A DNA stretch of 64,000 nucleotides, taken from Anniella stebbinsi (lineage: Eukaryota > Chordata > Lepidosauria > Squamata > Anniellidae). Position 1 is the first letter of the stretch; each line of letters opens with the position of its first letter. The translations under genes were made by a program, and so were the position numbers. The DNA is taken from assembly GCA_029215795.1 (NCBI GenBank), contig JARDYH010000002.1, positions 297,879,973 through 297,943,972 of the forward strand. Direction: 5' to 3'. A model generated the notes under the pieces. That model was given only the letters and a program-made list of their open reading frames with translations, was not told where the DNA came from and did not search any database. Below are positions 10,831 to 22,721 of the stretch, one piece after another.

Positions 10831-13425
10831 GAATGTGGAAGAAACTGCAACCAACCATCCAGGCCCAGCCCTTTGAGTGAATAGCTCTCAAAAGTCTGGG
10901 TTGGAATCCCTGTGTATTCAGCCATGTTAGCTATGAATTAGGGGCTTTTGGGGGGGGGACAGTCTCATCATTAATAGCTATCTGGTAGGCAGGTTAAAAC
11001 ATGTTGCTTTCCATACTGGGAATAGTTGTACGTATTGAATTTGGCCAGTGCAAATGGATGAGAATTTCATTTCAGTTTATGTTGTTTTTTTTAATAAGAA
11101 TTTACCAAAATTGGAAAAGATATTCATATCCAAGGTTAAAAAAATCAGAGATTTAAAAAATTTGAATAACGAAAGTGAAAGTGGCATATTCATCTTCCCC
11201 TAAGTACACCAACTTTGAGTGGGCCACCTGCCCCAATTCTGCTCATGTGAGCACCTCCCATTCTTTCTAGGGCTTCTGCCATTGCAAGCCTCTTACAGAG
11301 AATTTCATTTCCCATGAACCCTTTATGTGTATATCTTAATATTGACTTTCTCTGAAAAGATTATGGGAACCATCCGAGTATTGTGAAACTTAATCAGGAG
11401 AACATGATGGGATTTTCAATCAGAAATACTCAGAAAAGAATCAGTCTGATTATCAAAGCATGTTGCTGATGGGGAAGTAGAAGGAAACATGCAGTTAAGT
11501 AAAAGATGCAGGAGCATGTTTATGAAAACAGCTTTAAGAGAACATGTAGCTTCACCCTTAGGTGGCATGATGGGTGCACACTGTTAACTCTGGAAATTAA
11601 TAATGTTAATCTAAACAAATCTGGATTTCTGAAAAGGTTGGATTTCTAAAAATTAGGATTTGTCTTATAAAACTCATGTAGAGATATGTGCTCTTTCTGA
11701 ATAAAGGCAAGATGCTAATTCTCAAATACATCAAATCAGAAGGCAATAGTAAAATCTTTTGTGAATAGAAATACTTCCCCAATGAAGTTCTATCATTGGA
11801 TATCCATAATAAAATCTCAGGAGGGACTTAGCTTACCTCCCTTTGTATCTCAGACAAGATGGGAGTTAAGCATTGACTTTCTGTTAGCCATTCCCACAGA
11901 AGAGGAGAGTGGTGGTTTAGCACAGGAACTTAAACCTCAGCCTAAAATAAGTTCTATTGGAGCCACAGAAGGCAAGCTATAGCATCAATATCAAATGGGA
12001 ATTCTCCCTTCCCATAGATTCATAGATTTAAGAGTCTTGGTGGGGAAGTGCTAGTATTTTTCAGTAAAATTACAAACCCTACAAGATTTTCCATTTTAGT
12101 AAAACTGTAACATAATAAACACTGAGTAGCTTTGAGGAAGTGCTACAAAGGCTGTACAATTTTCTGTCAATGTACTCAGGCACTTATTCAAAAGGTAATA
12201 TTACCATTCTAATATTGTAATTAAATATTACAAATAATAATATTTTTATTATTATACAAGGATTTATACAAGGATTTCTATATTTGTAAAATAAAAAAGA
12301 ATGGAATTATTTTCAACTATGACCTGGTATATAAAATATACTGTAATTAAAATGCACTGAGCCCTAATGGCCAAAACATTAAAAAAATAGTTCCATTCTG
12401 AGGGGGAAGAACACATGTTCAGCAATTTATAAATACTAACATGAAATATTCCCAAAGATAATAAACCCTTCATTATTTTATCAATGAACTTAAAATATTT
12501 AAGGGAAATTATATTCCCGCAGTATTTTTTAAAATTAATTTGACTTACAATGGAATTGAGAAAGAAAAGGAATAGATTTTCTTTACTATACACAAAGCAT
12601 TCATGGGAGTTGAGGAATGAAACCTGAGAATAACATGCACATTTAATGCTTGCAGTTCATGAATTTCCCTAGCCAGACCTAGAAGCCAGTTGCCACAAAG
12701 TCATTTCTATCATTTTTCCACTGTGAAAGTCTACGCCAAAAAGGCTGCTGTCAGAAGATGTGGGCAAACCCAGCAGAACAGGTTTGCCTGTAGATGAGGA
12801 GATACAGAGAGCTCAGGAGGCTCAGTGTTTCAGGAGGAGAAGGGAGCAGTTGGAAAGTTGAGAAGCTTCTCAAGTACCTGAGATGTTCATTGTTGCCTCT
12901 TGCTACATAGGATGGAAAGTAGTGTCTGCCATGTGAAGGCAAGGATAGTTCAACTAATTTCGGCGACTTCATTCACACAAAAAATGTAAATATGACACAT
13001 CATGCATTCCTTATTTCTCTCTTTTCAGCAAATTGCTTAATTCTACTAAAGATTACCTATGAAACTGAACTGCCATGTGCAATTCCACCCCCTTACATAG
13101 ACAGAAGTATAATTGTGTGTTTACAGTATACTATACCCAGCATAGTGCAGGACTTATTTTGAAACAATATTATAACAGTCTAAAAGCAATAAAACAGCAC
13201 TTCTTTCTAAGATACCCAGAAGCCCTTTTTGTGTGGTTTCCCCTCTTGCAATTACATTTGCATGGGAAGGAGAGTGGTGATGCACTTGCTGGCCCCACTT
13301 GTACCATCATAGACTCACACTGCCCCCCTCCATACCAATATTCTTTAGAACCCCATACTAGCAGTTTTCAAAATTGCATGGGGAACCAATGCACCTACAT
13401 CAGGACGCCAAGGAGAGGAGTTTAT
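10831..13425. other. No recognisable gene
   Basis: AT-rich. A short segment (GATGAGAATTTCATTTCAGT, near 11057) echoes one near 10748 (GTGAGAATTTTGTTTCAGT), so an old internally repetitive element may span 10430-11150. Otherwise nothing is recognised. Confidence 0.4.
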
Positions 13426-13653
13426 GGCTGAATTTGGATGACACAATAAGCAACTGGTGTGGGGGGGAAACAATCGTCAGTTGTATTCACTATCATGTCG
13501 TCCGAATGCTGCCATAGTCAACTCAGCCCTGATCCTAATCCACACCACAGTTGATTATTTATTACCATGTTGTGTGAGGAGTAACCCCTAAATGAACAAC
13601 TGTAAAGTTGATTATTACCCCACCATTGACTATCGTTTTGTCCTAATTCAGCC
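13426..13653. mobile_element. 228-bp MITE, family C copy 1
   Basis: Termini are GGCTGAATTTGGATGACACA and, at the right, TTTTGTCCTAATTCAGCC, which are imperfect inverted repeats. The whole element aligns by eye, end to end and inverted, with 36080-36302. That includes the internal GAATGCTGCCATAGTCAACT and CCACACCACAGTTGATTATT blocks. No coding capacity. The target duplication is not clear. Confidence 0.75.
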
Positions 13654-14724
13654 AGTGAGTGCAGCTTCACTCACACGATTGCAATCATGTGAGGGGGAAA
13701 TGCCTTAAAAGGGCTATAGGTATGTAACAGCTTGGAGTTAAGCATGTTCTCACTTTGACAACAGGAGTGGTAGATTGGAATAGTGCAAATTTCAAGTAGT
13801 AATTAGCACACGGATGTACTGGAAGCAAAAGCGGGCAGAGGGACAAGATGGGAGGGAAGATCCCCAATGTACGCAGGATAAGTTTGGTTTTTCAAATCAG
13901 AGCGCTCTCCCTCCACCATGCTTGGAAAAGTGCCGAAAATCTCCTGCTGCACATATGGAATTTGAAAACAGAAGTAGCAGTTGAGGACAGGGCAGGCAAA
14001 ATATACAGGCAAAATGTATAAACACTGGGAACAAATTAGGGCAAATGTTTGACTGTCTTGGGATAACGATATTTGATTTGACATATGGATATACCTGAAA
14101 AAGTGCAGTTAAAACTAAAATAGCTTTTAAATTGTTGAATTTAATTTATAGTTTTAAAGGGTAGGGATATAAAGAAAGTAGCAACAAGTTTAGGAAACAA
14201 ACAGTGCTTCCACAAGCAAAGAAACAAGACCATCCTGTCCTGCCTGTATGAAGGAATGGCGGGGGAGGGGGGGATAAAAAAAGATAAATGTGAAAGGAGT
14301 TTGTTTAATTTCCCAAGTGTGACAGGCAGGTTGCATGTTCACTTGCAACTCTGAATTATCTCTGAGACACACAAAAAAAACTATCATAAGTAATCCCAGT
14401 GTTACTGATACCTCTCTCCGTCGAGAAGCCCAACAGGTTTGTTTGATTTTCCAGACCACGGCAGCCACCAATAGCAGCGACAAGAAACAACTGCAATTGC
14501 AAAATATGAAAAATGCATTAGAGACCAGAGTGTTTCACAAAATCGTTTCTAAAAAGTGTTGACATTTGATGATATGAGGTTGAAGACAATAGTCTAAGAA
14601 AGGGGGGGATCACAGTCATTTTGACTGAAGCCAAAGTTGAGGGAAAGTGCCCTCTACTAGAATTTCCTGATAAACCACTGCATTCTGTACCCATTGAAAC
14701 TTCCAAGCAATATTCAAGGACATT
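13654..14724. other. No recognisable feature
   Basis: AT-rich; only short frames, none recognised. Confidence 0.5.
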
Positions 14725-14960
14725 TATTCATGTATCTTTATTTAAGGCATTTTATATACTGCCCTTCATAATATTTATCCCAGGCAGTTTACAATGCAAA
14801 TTAAAACAACAAGTTATATAATAAAACAATAAAAAATCAATTAAAAAAACAAGTAACATAATGGAAATAGCAATTAAACCAGCAAAATAAAGACTCCAAT
14901 TCCAGTGTTGAAAATATATAACAAAATGTCACTGAAAAAAAGCATTCTCTTTTGTTGTCA
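14725..14960 (-). mobile_element. LINE (L2/CR1 group) 3-prime end
   Basis: On the plus strand: TTTATTTAAGGCATTTTATA, then TACTGCCCTTCATAA and CCCAGGCAGTTTACAATGCA followed by A-rich sequence. This is the antisense form of a LINE 3-prime UTR. Confidence 0.6.
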
Positions 14961-15372
14961 CCTGCTTGATCTCTGATGGTATTAGAACCCTCAGAAGGAG
15001 TGGATCTTGACTGGGTGAGTTATTTGGCCAGTTGATCTATCACCAGAAACTGGAGCAGTGTACAGCATGTGTAACTTTAAAAAAAGAATGCACACTTCTA
15101 GCCAAGACAGCCACATGGACATCCAGAACATTAGTCAGATTCAGAAGTACTTCCAAATTGCAAACCCAACCCCTTCAGAGAGAGTGTGAACCTCTGCAAA
15201 ACAAGCAAATGCACTGACTCCACCTAGATCATATTGCACTCCTAACCAGTAACAATTCTGTATTAAGCTCAATGTTTATATCCTTTGATAATACACATTA
15301 TCAAAGTTTTAGCCAACAGAATTGTGCCATTATGTTCACCATATGCCTCAGTTAAAGTTGCAGGCACTATAC

Positions 15373-15544
15373 TAGAGTGACCAGATACAAAAGAAGTCAG
15401 GGCCCCTGCAACTTTAACCGTTGTGATGAAGAGGAAATCTCACCAGGAACTAATTGCATACAAATGACACTGGCTGAAATTCCCTTTTCTCTACAACTGT
15501 TAAAGTTACAGGAACCATGTCCTCCTTTTCATATGGTCAGCCTA
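15373..15544. mobile_element. MITE, family D copy 1 (TAG-GTGACCA termini)
   Basis: Starts TAGAGTGACCAGATACAAAA and ends CTCCTTTTCATATGGTCAGC followed by CTA. It shares the central GTTGTGATGAAGAGGAAAT and CAAATGACACTGGCTGAAAT blocks with the longer palindromic copy at 52231-52549. Probably a deletion derivative. Confidence 0.7.
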
Positions 15545-15809
15545 AATTACAAGTTCCTAGCCAATAACTGCTTTATCAAATCCATTGCATGTTTAAACAG
15601 CAACTGTTATAGCAGCTAATTCAAAACTGGGGGAATCTGAAAATTGAACTCCCTTCAGGAATCCTTCCCCCAATACTAGCTCAGCATAAACCACCTCAGA
15701 CGTTCAGCCTACCCTGGTTTGTGTTCATCTCCAGCCAGCAATCTGTACCAGTTCTGGCTATATGGGGGCTTGCTGGCAATAGGAGTGGCCATAGAGGCCT
15801 TAACACATT
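15545..15809. other. No recognisable feature
   Basis: Nothing recognised. Confidence 0.5.
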
Positions 15810-16195
15810 GGGTGGGTTCACACATAACATTAAGACACCCTGAAGGATAAGCCACTGAGGGCTGGTTGTTCACTCGCCAACCCATGTTTTTCCTGACAGA
15901 CGATTGGGTGCATGGCAGCTTGGCATGACTTTTTTCTCTCTCAGTCCCCCAGCCCTTTCCCTGGATGTATTCCTTTGCATTGCAACCAATCTTATTAACA
16001 AGGCAATACTGAACAGACGTTAATCTACACACACTTGTGAAGGATTGGGGGGAAATAATACAAAAGAAAGTACAAGCCCCTTTGTGCAATTCAGAAATAC
16101 CGTAAAAGGAGGAAATGTGAGCAAAGTAAGTGTTCCGAAAAGGAGCACTACAAGACTCACAACTCACCATGGCTTACCATGATGTGAACACCCAG
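15810..16195. mobile_element. Candidate MITE with GGTTCACA-type ends
   Basis: The left end GGGTGGGTTCACACATAACA and the right end TACCATGATGTGAACACCCA are rough inverted repeats. The interior looks unique and non-coding. The target duplication is not resolved, so this could be chance. Confidence 0.4.
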
Positions 16196-17287
16196 TTCGA
16201 AGGTCCTATGCTTCCTAAATTGGGCTGAGAGGCAGAGGAAAATTTATATTCCACATAACTTGGTAGGAAAGGAAGTTCCTGAGTATGTACAAGGCCTCTT
16301 GTGTCTATAGTAATCCCTAGCCATTGCCACTAATTCACTTTGCAAGGCTACATTTCCCTGGGAAAGGGGCAAGCAGAGTGGAAGCAGTGGGTCAAAACTC
16401 CCCAAAGCTTGGTTTTTCCATGCTCTCTCAGAAAAAAGATCCAAGTTTTTCAGAAAAATATCAGAAAAAACAAATTCACTATGAGGTGAGCCAGGAGGAA
16501 TCACCAAATAATTAATGTGTATCTTTAAAACAATTATTATTACAGAGAATCACAATATTCTATTAGAGAGGGGCAAAGTCATATATTTAGATAGGGTAGA
16601 CTTTTAAGCTATTACTGCCTCAAAGAGATTATTGGATTTCTTTGAAAGTAAAGTAGATAAATATTACAAGATAAAATTAAGCATGCATTAAAGTAAAGGA
16701 AATAGACTAGATTACTTTTTTGTTAGGCTCCCTGTGTTTTTATGCTTTAGAATTCCTGTGGTTCCACAGTACTTAGGGATTTCAGATGGTCAAGATATTA
16801 ATTTCATACTTGGCTTGGGGTGGTAAATCAAGCAATACAAGTTTCTTCAGTGCACTGTGTGAAATGCTGTGAACAGCATTTAAAAGAAAATTGTTGCGTT
16901 ATACTTCTGTAAAAGACCAACACCAGCACTTCAGCAAAACTAGTTTTCACAGTATTTGAATTACTGAGGTGAAGGCTGGGGAATAGGCAATGGTCTAGCA
17001 CATTGTGGACATGCTTACTGTCCCTCTCTTGCAGATTGTGGCCTGTGACAAATCAGGTCTATTAGTGTGTTAGTGTAGAGCACACTCTCTTCTATGGGGT
17101 CCCCTAAACTATGGGCTCCACCCTTGATACATGTTTGTGGCCGCAATGTAACGCCATTGCAACTAAGGAGTGGAGGAAAAGAAGCACCACAGTTCAAGAC
17201 ATTCCAGTGGCCCTTGCACAGGGCCGTTTATTTTTCGCATGGCACAGCACAACACAGGATTGAACTACAAGTGTACAAAGTTTCTGA
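16196..17287. other. No recognisable feature
   Basis: AT-rich; nothing recognised. Confidence 0.5.
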
Positions 17288-17463
17288 CAGTGCAATCCAA
17301 TACTTATCTACTAAGCAGTAAGAACTTTTGTTATTTAGCAGCCTAAAAATGTTGTAAATAAACCTAAAGACATAATGGAATTCAAACAATTTATCATTTA
17401 TTTTCATTTACAGAATATGCATTACCTGACTTACTCCCAAGCAAGCAAATATAGTTTTGCAGC
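17288..17463. repeat. Palindromic dispersed repeat (AGTGCAATCC ends)
   Basis: Left end CAGTGCAATCCAATACTTAT, then TACTAAGCAGTAAG; right end GACTTACTCCCAAGCAAGCA, then ATAGTTTTGCAGC. These are imperfect inverted repeats of the common squamate motif also seen near 1540, 51640 and 61820. The centre is filled by unrelated AT-rich sequence. Confidence 0.5.
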
Positions 17464-17589
17464 ATTAGTGTATCAATTATTAAGTTAATACAACAAACAG
17501 GTTTGAACACTTCCAAGCACTACATTCAAATATGAATTTTGAGCTGTTTGTCAAATTCCACTTGAAAGCTGGTACCCAGGAGGGATTGT

Positions 17590-18310
17590 AGCCAGTATTG
17601 CCTCAGCCTGCACCCGGCAAAGCCTGGGCGTGGGGGGGGGTGCATTTGCGGCTGTGGGCGAAGGGGCGAGGCATGAAGGCAGCCTATTGGCTGCTCCACA
17701 TGGTGCCACTGGAAGGGAGGGGGGGCTGCAGCTTTAAAGGCAGGATGCAGGCCCCGAAGCTTCCTCTTTGGATCGCGGCTCCCTCCTGCCCTCCCTTGTT
17801 GGCAGTATAGGCGTGTCTGGTCGTCCCTTTGGAGGCCGAGTAGGAATTTTTGGCACACATTCCGATTTAGGCTGTGTGTTTTTTCGCCTACTCCATACTG
17901 TGAGGCAAGCAGGGTGTACTAAATAGGTGAATCTATTAATTGGTCACATAACACAGGCGGTTAGGCGCGGGCATCTAGAGGGGGAGGGATATCGATGAGC
18001 ATTCTCAGGCACCGTTGTGGTGAGGGGTAGAGTCTGAAGCCCAAGGTTGGGAGCCATGTGGCACCAGCTGGGAGGTTAAGGCTTACCTCTGAGGCTAACC
18101 TGTCTTACCTGCTCGGAGCCGTGTGGCACGAGGGTGGTGACACAGGGAGGTCTACCTACCCAAAGGGAGAGCCCATGGGGTGGCGAGATGGCAAGCGCCA
18201 CTACATGGGATAGAACGGCTCGCCCGACCCAAGGATGGCTCTGGATGAAGCCATGATGTAGATGCCCGCCTAGGTGTTACCCTGTCTGCAGTTCTGTTGA
18301 ACAAAATGTG
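17590..18310. other. CpG-rich block, possible retroelement 5-prime part or LTR
   Basis: This is the only CpG-rich stretch in the first 30 kb. It has an inverted CCAAT box (CCTATTGGCTGC, 17680), a TTTAAA element (GCAGCTTTAAAGGC, 17728) and a GGAGGCCGAGTAGGAATTTT stretch at 17831. No long frame, and no RT or gag motif. A promoter-bearing end of a retroelement and a small CpG island are both possible. Strand unknown. Confidence 0.35.
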
Positions 18311-19080
18311 GCCCATGTTTAAATTCCAAGATATTGTCTCACCTCTTTATTTCGTCCTACAATCCGCAATTAAGGACATGAAAATGCCACGCAATGGAGA
18401 TCAATAGCTCTCCTGATCCAAAATTAGCTGTACTAGTATTATTTTTTGACAGCCCACATAAGGATAAAGAACTTGGTCTGGAAATCACTTGTCTTAGGTG
18501 TTTGTCAAATGCAAATGGATATCCCTGACCTAAACATTTACCCTTGCCTTACGGGCCTTTGCTTATCCATACTTTTGAAGTGGTGAACTCTGGAAAACTA
18601 GCTTCTTTAATCTCGTAACTGTAATCTTGTTTTATAAGGAAATATGAGCTGGACATAGTTTTTGTACTCCCTGTTAACATGTTAAGGGAATTCTGACTTC
18701 AAGAAAAATACTAGCAGTATCCACTTGACTATGGGAGCCCTGTTAACATTGACTGATCTTAATTTAGCATCTTAAATTAGTTCAACCCTCCCTCTAAAAA
18801 CTGATTGTGCCAGCACCACAGAAGCTACTTGCATTACTCAGCATTATTGTTGAAAAGGGAATGCTTTTCCTATGAGAAAGATCATACTTTGCCATTTACT
18901 TTATTTTGTCCAATATGTTATTGAAATATGAAGTTATTGTCTCCTAGCTTGGTAAACTCTAAATCAACTCAATATAGTAACACACCAGTGCAGAGCTAAC
19001 AATTTTTTTAAAAAATACTATTTTACATTTTGGTTTTCATTATGAGCTGTCGGTTCACTTTGATGCTTTTGTACCTCTAA
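18311..19080. other. No recognisable feature
   Basis: AT-rich; nothing recognised. Confidence 0.5.
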
Positions 19081-19440
19081 GAGCTTCTCCACACTGAGGT
19101 TTTTTGTCCCATATTTTACCGGAGCTTCTGTTTCCAGATTCTTTGCATGATATGATCAGCACTTTACATGAGCTTCCCTCCCCCAACTTTTCTCCCATTT
19201 ATCTGCAAGATCTATATGTTTCATTAACAACAATGCCATCTAGCGTCTGTATATATAGGACCTCATCCTCTTTTCACATACAAGTCAGGCTGATTGACAG
19301 TGGATCTTTTTGTTAGCTCATTATTTCCATTTCAGATCAAGCCACATAAATGCTCAAAAAACACAGGAGAGGTGCTAGAGGTTGATGACATCATGTAAAG
19401 GACCCACAAACTTCCATGAGTAACTAATCTCAATCCTCCT
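19081..19440. repeat. Dispersed repeat sharing a block with 25873-26084
   Basis: A segment near 19396-19425 (CATGTAAAGGACCCACAAAC, then TTCCATGAGT) matches 26020-26050 (CATGAAAAGGACCCACAAAA, then TCCATGAGT). The surrounding borders are not defined. I infer a diverged relative of that MITE. Confidence 0.4.
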
Positions 19441-20666
19441 TTATAGCATTTTTTCTAAATGGGCCTCTGACCTCGCCTAGTGTAGTTGCCTGCTGGAGGG
19501 AGCGGAGCTGGGAGACCATTGGATCTATTTATCTTTATTTATATAGGAATATTGACATTACAATGAGTCAGAAAACTTTTACTGTGACAAGTTGAAGTCA
19601 AATTGAGTGATATAGGCACCACTAATGTCTCCCATTTATCTGCATCTTTGTAATTCTAGAACTGTTGATGTGGGGAAATATATTAGAGATCAAGGCTGAA
19701 GCCCTCCTGAATTTGGTAGTTACCCATTTAGCCTCAAGTCTAAATTGTTGTGAATTCTAAGCTGGTTCATAACTATAATATGAAAAATAATTATCATAAT
19801 TTGCTTTAACCTTGCCATAATACCCCCTCCCCCACTTTTGTAATCTACTTGTACTTTGCATGCATATGAAAAGATCTAAAGTGACGGTATGAAAAACTAT
19901 TTGATCTCGCAAACAATCTTAATTGATTTTCTTTGTTTTATGCTTCCATTATCTGGAGCTAGGAATATGTAGAATCTTGGAGGAACCAGTTGATGAAAGT
20001 AGCTGAGTGAATGAATCACAGCTACTAGTGGTAGTTTGGGATTATGTCATGGCTGAAGTGCAAAGTACTGGAAGCCAATATCTTAGGCACCAAATATTGT
20101 TACTCATTGCTGGCTAGGGAAAGATGCTGATACCACTATTGCCAAGGGAACGAACTCATTCTTAAATCATTTTCAGCTGCTTAAAAGGTCTCCTCCTTTT
20201 ATTGGTGGCTCACATTCCATGCACCTGCTTTCCATAATGCAATGCCCCATTCATGACTTGATGCGGAAGCTGTTTACAAACCGTTAGTCAATACCTCCCC
20301 TCTCAAGACAGCTCAGCTGTTAATGTAAAGAAACACTCATTCAAAGCAGGAAAATGGAATTTGGGTCAAATGCAATGTTTACCATTTTGAAGAAAATAAG
20401 AATACAGGATCAACTGAAAGTTAGCTTCATTTGAAAATGGAGGTATTTTCCAAATGGCTTTGGGGTGATGGGTAGATATTCAATAAGGTGGTATATTAGT
20501 TGCTTAAATTGTCACAAGTTAACCTCCAACCTTGATATATGTGAGATTGCAGTTAGGAGTGCCATTTCCAAACCCCATATAAACTTAATATAATGCTGTT
20601 ATAGCTGAGTGAAAACACAATATAATTTCATAAACAAAACTGAACTCTGCACAATTCCAACAGTTG
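19441..20666. other. No recognisable feature
   Basis: AT-rich; nothing recognised. Confidence 0.5.
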
Positions 20667-20785
20667 GAGCTTATCTACACTACTGCTTTAAAACGGTTTA
20701 TAACAGTTTTAAACCGGTTAATAACCATTATTAACCGCTTTAAAACTGTTATAAACTGTTTTAAAGCAGTAGTGTAGATAGGCTC
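20667..20785. mobile_element. 119-bp fold-back MITE
   Basis: The element is almost one perfect palindrome. The left arm GAGCTTATCTACACTACTGC continues TTTAAAACGGTTTATAACAG; the right arm is its inverse complement with a few mismatches, and the turn is near 20727 (GGTTAATAACCATTATTAACC). A transcript would fold into one long hairpin. No coding capacity. A diverged copy lies at 96-227. The superfamily is not determined. Confidence 0.85.
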
Positions 20786-21319
20786 AGCGCTGGCATAGGT
20801 TTTGAAAACAGGATTCTAGAACCCATCTCATGGATAACAAAGTTAGAGATTAATTTGAGATCACTGTTACATTTGGCTCAATGTAGTGTTCTGTCTGGTG
20901 ATAACACATTGACAAAGGCCAACGTTAAATATTTATTGCATATTTTTCAAAAGCCATGCATTTATTCTGGTTTCCAAATATTTGTTTATTAATTTCACAA
21001 TTTTCTTTAAAGTTTTTGGTTTGCAATTAAATGAGTAGGTATCTTCATTCCCAAATCAATATGGCATGTTTAAGCAAAGAAAATGGTGTTGATATTCTGC
21101 CCCTAAGATGATAGTGCTGGCCTGGAGCATCTCAATGTTCATGCTGAAGTTACCTTGTCAGAGGAAGCTCATGATTTCATGACCACCAAGACCATGTGAC
21201 TGTCTCAACATGTCATTGACCCAACAAGTGCTGGAGATCATCCTCTGGATCTAGTGTTTTGGATGTGCAAAGACTTTCTAATTACTTCCATATCATGGCC
21301 AGTTCATTTACTGGAGAGG
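20786..21319. other. No recognisable feature
   Basis: Nothing recognised. Confidence 0.5.
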
Positions 21320-21324
21320 CTTAG

Positions 21325-21851
21325 TGTCGTGACTCTGTAACTTCTAGCACTCATTGAAGTCAATAAGGAGGCCTCTTAGGAAAGCAATCAATATTTTATT
21401 TAGCAAATGACCCCTTTCTTCCCTTCGAAAGGAGTTAAAACTTAGAAAGCATTTTGCCCCAAGGCATAATTTAGCTAAGCAAACAAAACAGGTGATCCAT
21501 TCAAAAGAAAGCGAGAGTCACTTCTGAGAAGAATTCACATCCAGCTTTTTCTGAGCAAGTAATCTTTCCGAGAGCTGTCTCCTGACCTCTTTGATCTGTG
21601 CTCGTTTTTCTTTCCTACGGAAAATGGGATTTCTGAGCTCACTCTCCCCCTCATCCTCTGAAGTCGAAGACCGCTTGTCAGCGGCAGGATTATTTACATC
21701 AGGAGAAACACCCACTAAAGGCGAAGCTATGGGAACGACATCTTCCCCTTCTGGTATGGACTGGAATGTCTGTTCAAGTTCAGAATCTGTTTCTGAATTA
21801 ACGTCTAACATTCCTTCGCCCTGAGCAAGGGGAAAGGAATTAGACACAACA
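21325..21851 (-). mobile_element. Solo LTR, 527 bp, with 5-bp target duplication
   Basis: On the plus strand it begins TGTCGTGACTC and ends AGACACAACA, so both strands obey the TG...CA rule. It is flanked by identical CTTAG pentamers (21320-21324 and 21852-21856). In minus-sense order it has an open frame in the U3-like half, then a poly(A) signal AATAAA (21395-21400), then about 70 bp of U5. No internal retroviral region adjoins it, so it is a solo LTR left by recombination. A 5-bp duplication fits Ty3/Gypsy-type or some ERV insertions; the family is not determined. The second copy, in opposite orientation, is 32877-33399. Confidence 0.8.
21518..21847 (-). CDS. Acidic ORF inside the LTR (about 109 codons, non-canonical start)
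   Basis: The frame opens at or before the LTR edge (GTG at 21847; the first ATG is at 21811-21809) and stops at 21518. The product is rich in Ser, Glu and Asp in its first two thirds (EGEDVV, STSEDEGESE) and turns basic near the end (FRRKEKRAQIKEVRRQ). About five of every six residues agree with the frame at 32881-33207, and the two differ by one codon in length. Because the frame is open to the LTR boundary, I infer it is the C-terminal end of an internal element ORF running into the 3-prime LTR, as some retroviral 3-prime genes do. No known family was recognised. In this solo LTR it has no ATG-led full reading, so expression is doubtful. Confidence 0.4.
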   Translation of the reverse strand: MSNSFPLAQGEGMLDVNSETDSELEQTFQSIPEGEDVVPIASPLVGVSPDVNNPAADKRSSTSEDEGESELRNPIFRRKEKRAQIKEVRRQLSERLLAQKKLDVNSSQK

Positions 21852-21856
21852 CTTAG

Positions 21857-22720
21857 GCTTACTGCATTGTACTCCTTCTGTAGGGGTGGAGGACCAATTA
21901 AGTTGGTATGCCCCCAGAGACTGATAGATCCTTCTGGCCTTCTGAATACCCTCAGGGAGTTTCTGCTTGGTAGGCTGGTGTTCCTATCAAAATCTTTGTT
22001 ATTCTTTGGAACTCAGAAATGACAGCAGGCAGGTGATATGGTCATCCCTAAGTGCTGTCTCCTGCTGATGGTTGATGCAGGATTTGGGAGCTTATAAAGC
22101 AGTTGGGATGACAGCTGGAATGCAAATGGTAGAAGACTTGAACCAAACTCAAGTTAGTAGAGCCTACTCTGTGGTGGTGATCGCAGCAAAGAAGTAGTAC
22201 TCTCCATCAGCATTGCATTCCCATAATGCTGTCTAGCAGAGATTTTCAGGCACAGCGTTTTCAAGTCTGGCCAACAAGTTGATAGGAAAGATTCCTTAAA
22301 GACCCACTGAAACTTATTTGCTTAGCATTTTGATATGAAATCATTTGCATCAACTTGCAACATGAACTACACTTTACATTCAGGTCTATTAATGAACATA
22401 TTCAATGCGCTGACTAGGTTTGTTTTGCATAATGACTTTCAACTGTTTAGGATAAATGACATGGACAAGATGCTCGGAAAAGTATGGCCAATCATTTGTT
22501 TGCTCAATCCTTGCCTTTTCTGGTTGTTAATTTAAGCAAAAGACAGTTGGCTGGCTGAGTTTAGGAACTTATTAATGTTTTTTTTATGAGAGAGAGAGAG
22601 TGTTCCAGCCATTAAAAGAGGCAGTCATTAGGTCATTCCTTAAGAAAGCCCTCAGTATTATTCTATCTTTTGGGTAGATGCAAATATATCATTTATTGAA
22701 ATAGCATTGGTTACATTGAT
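21857..22720. other. No recognisable feature
   Basis: Nothing recognised. Confidence 0.5.
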
Positions 22721-22721
22721 G

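Noticed and set aside
15709..16170. 153-codon minus-strand frame
   Set aside because: Mostly inside a candidate MITE; no recognised domain and no conserved relative in the window.
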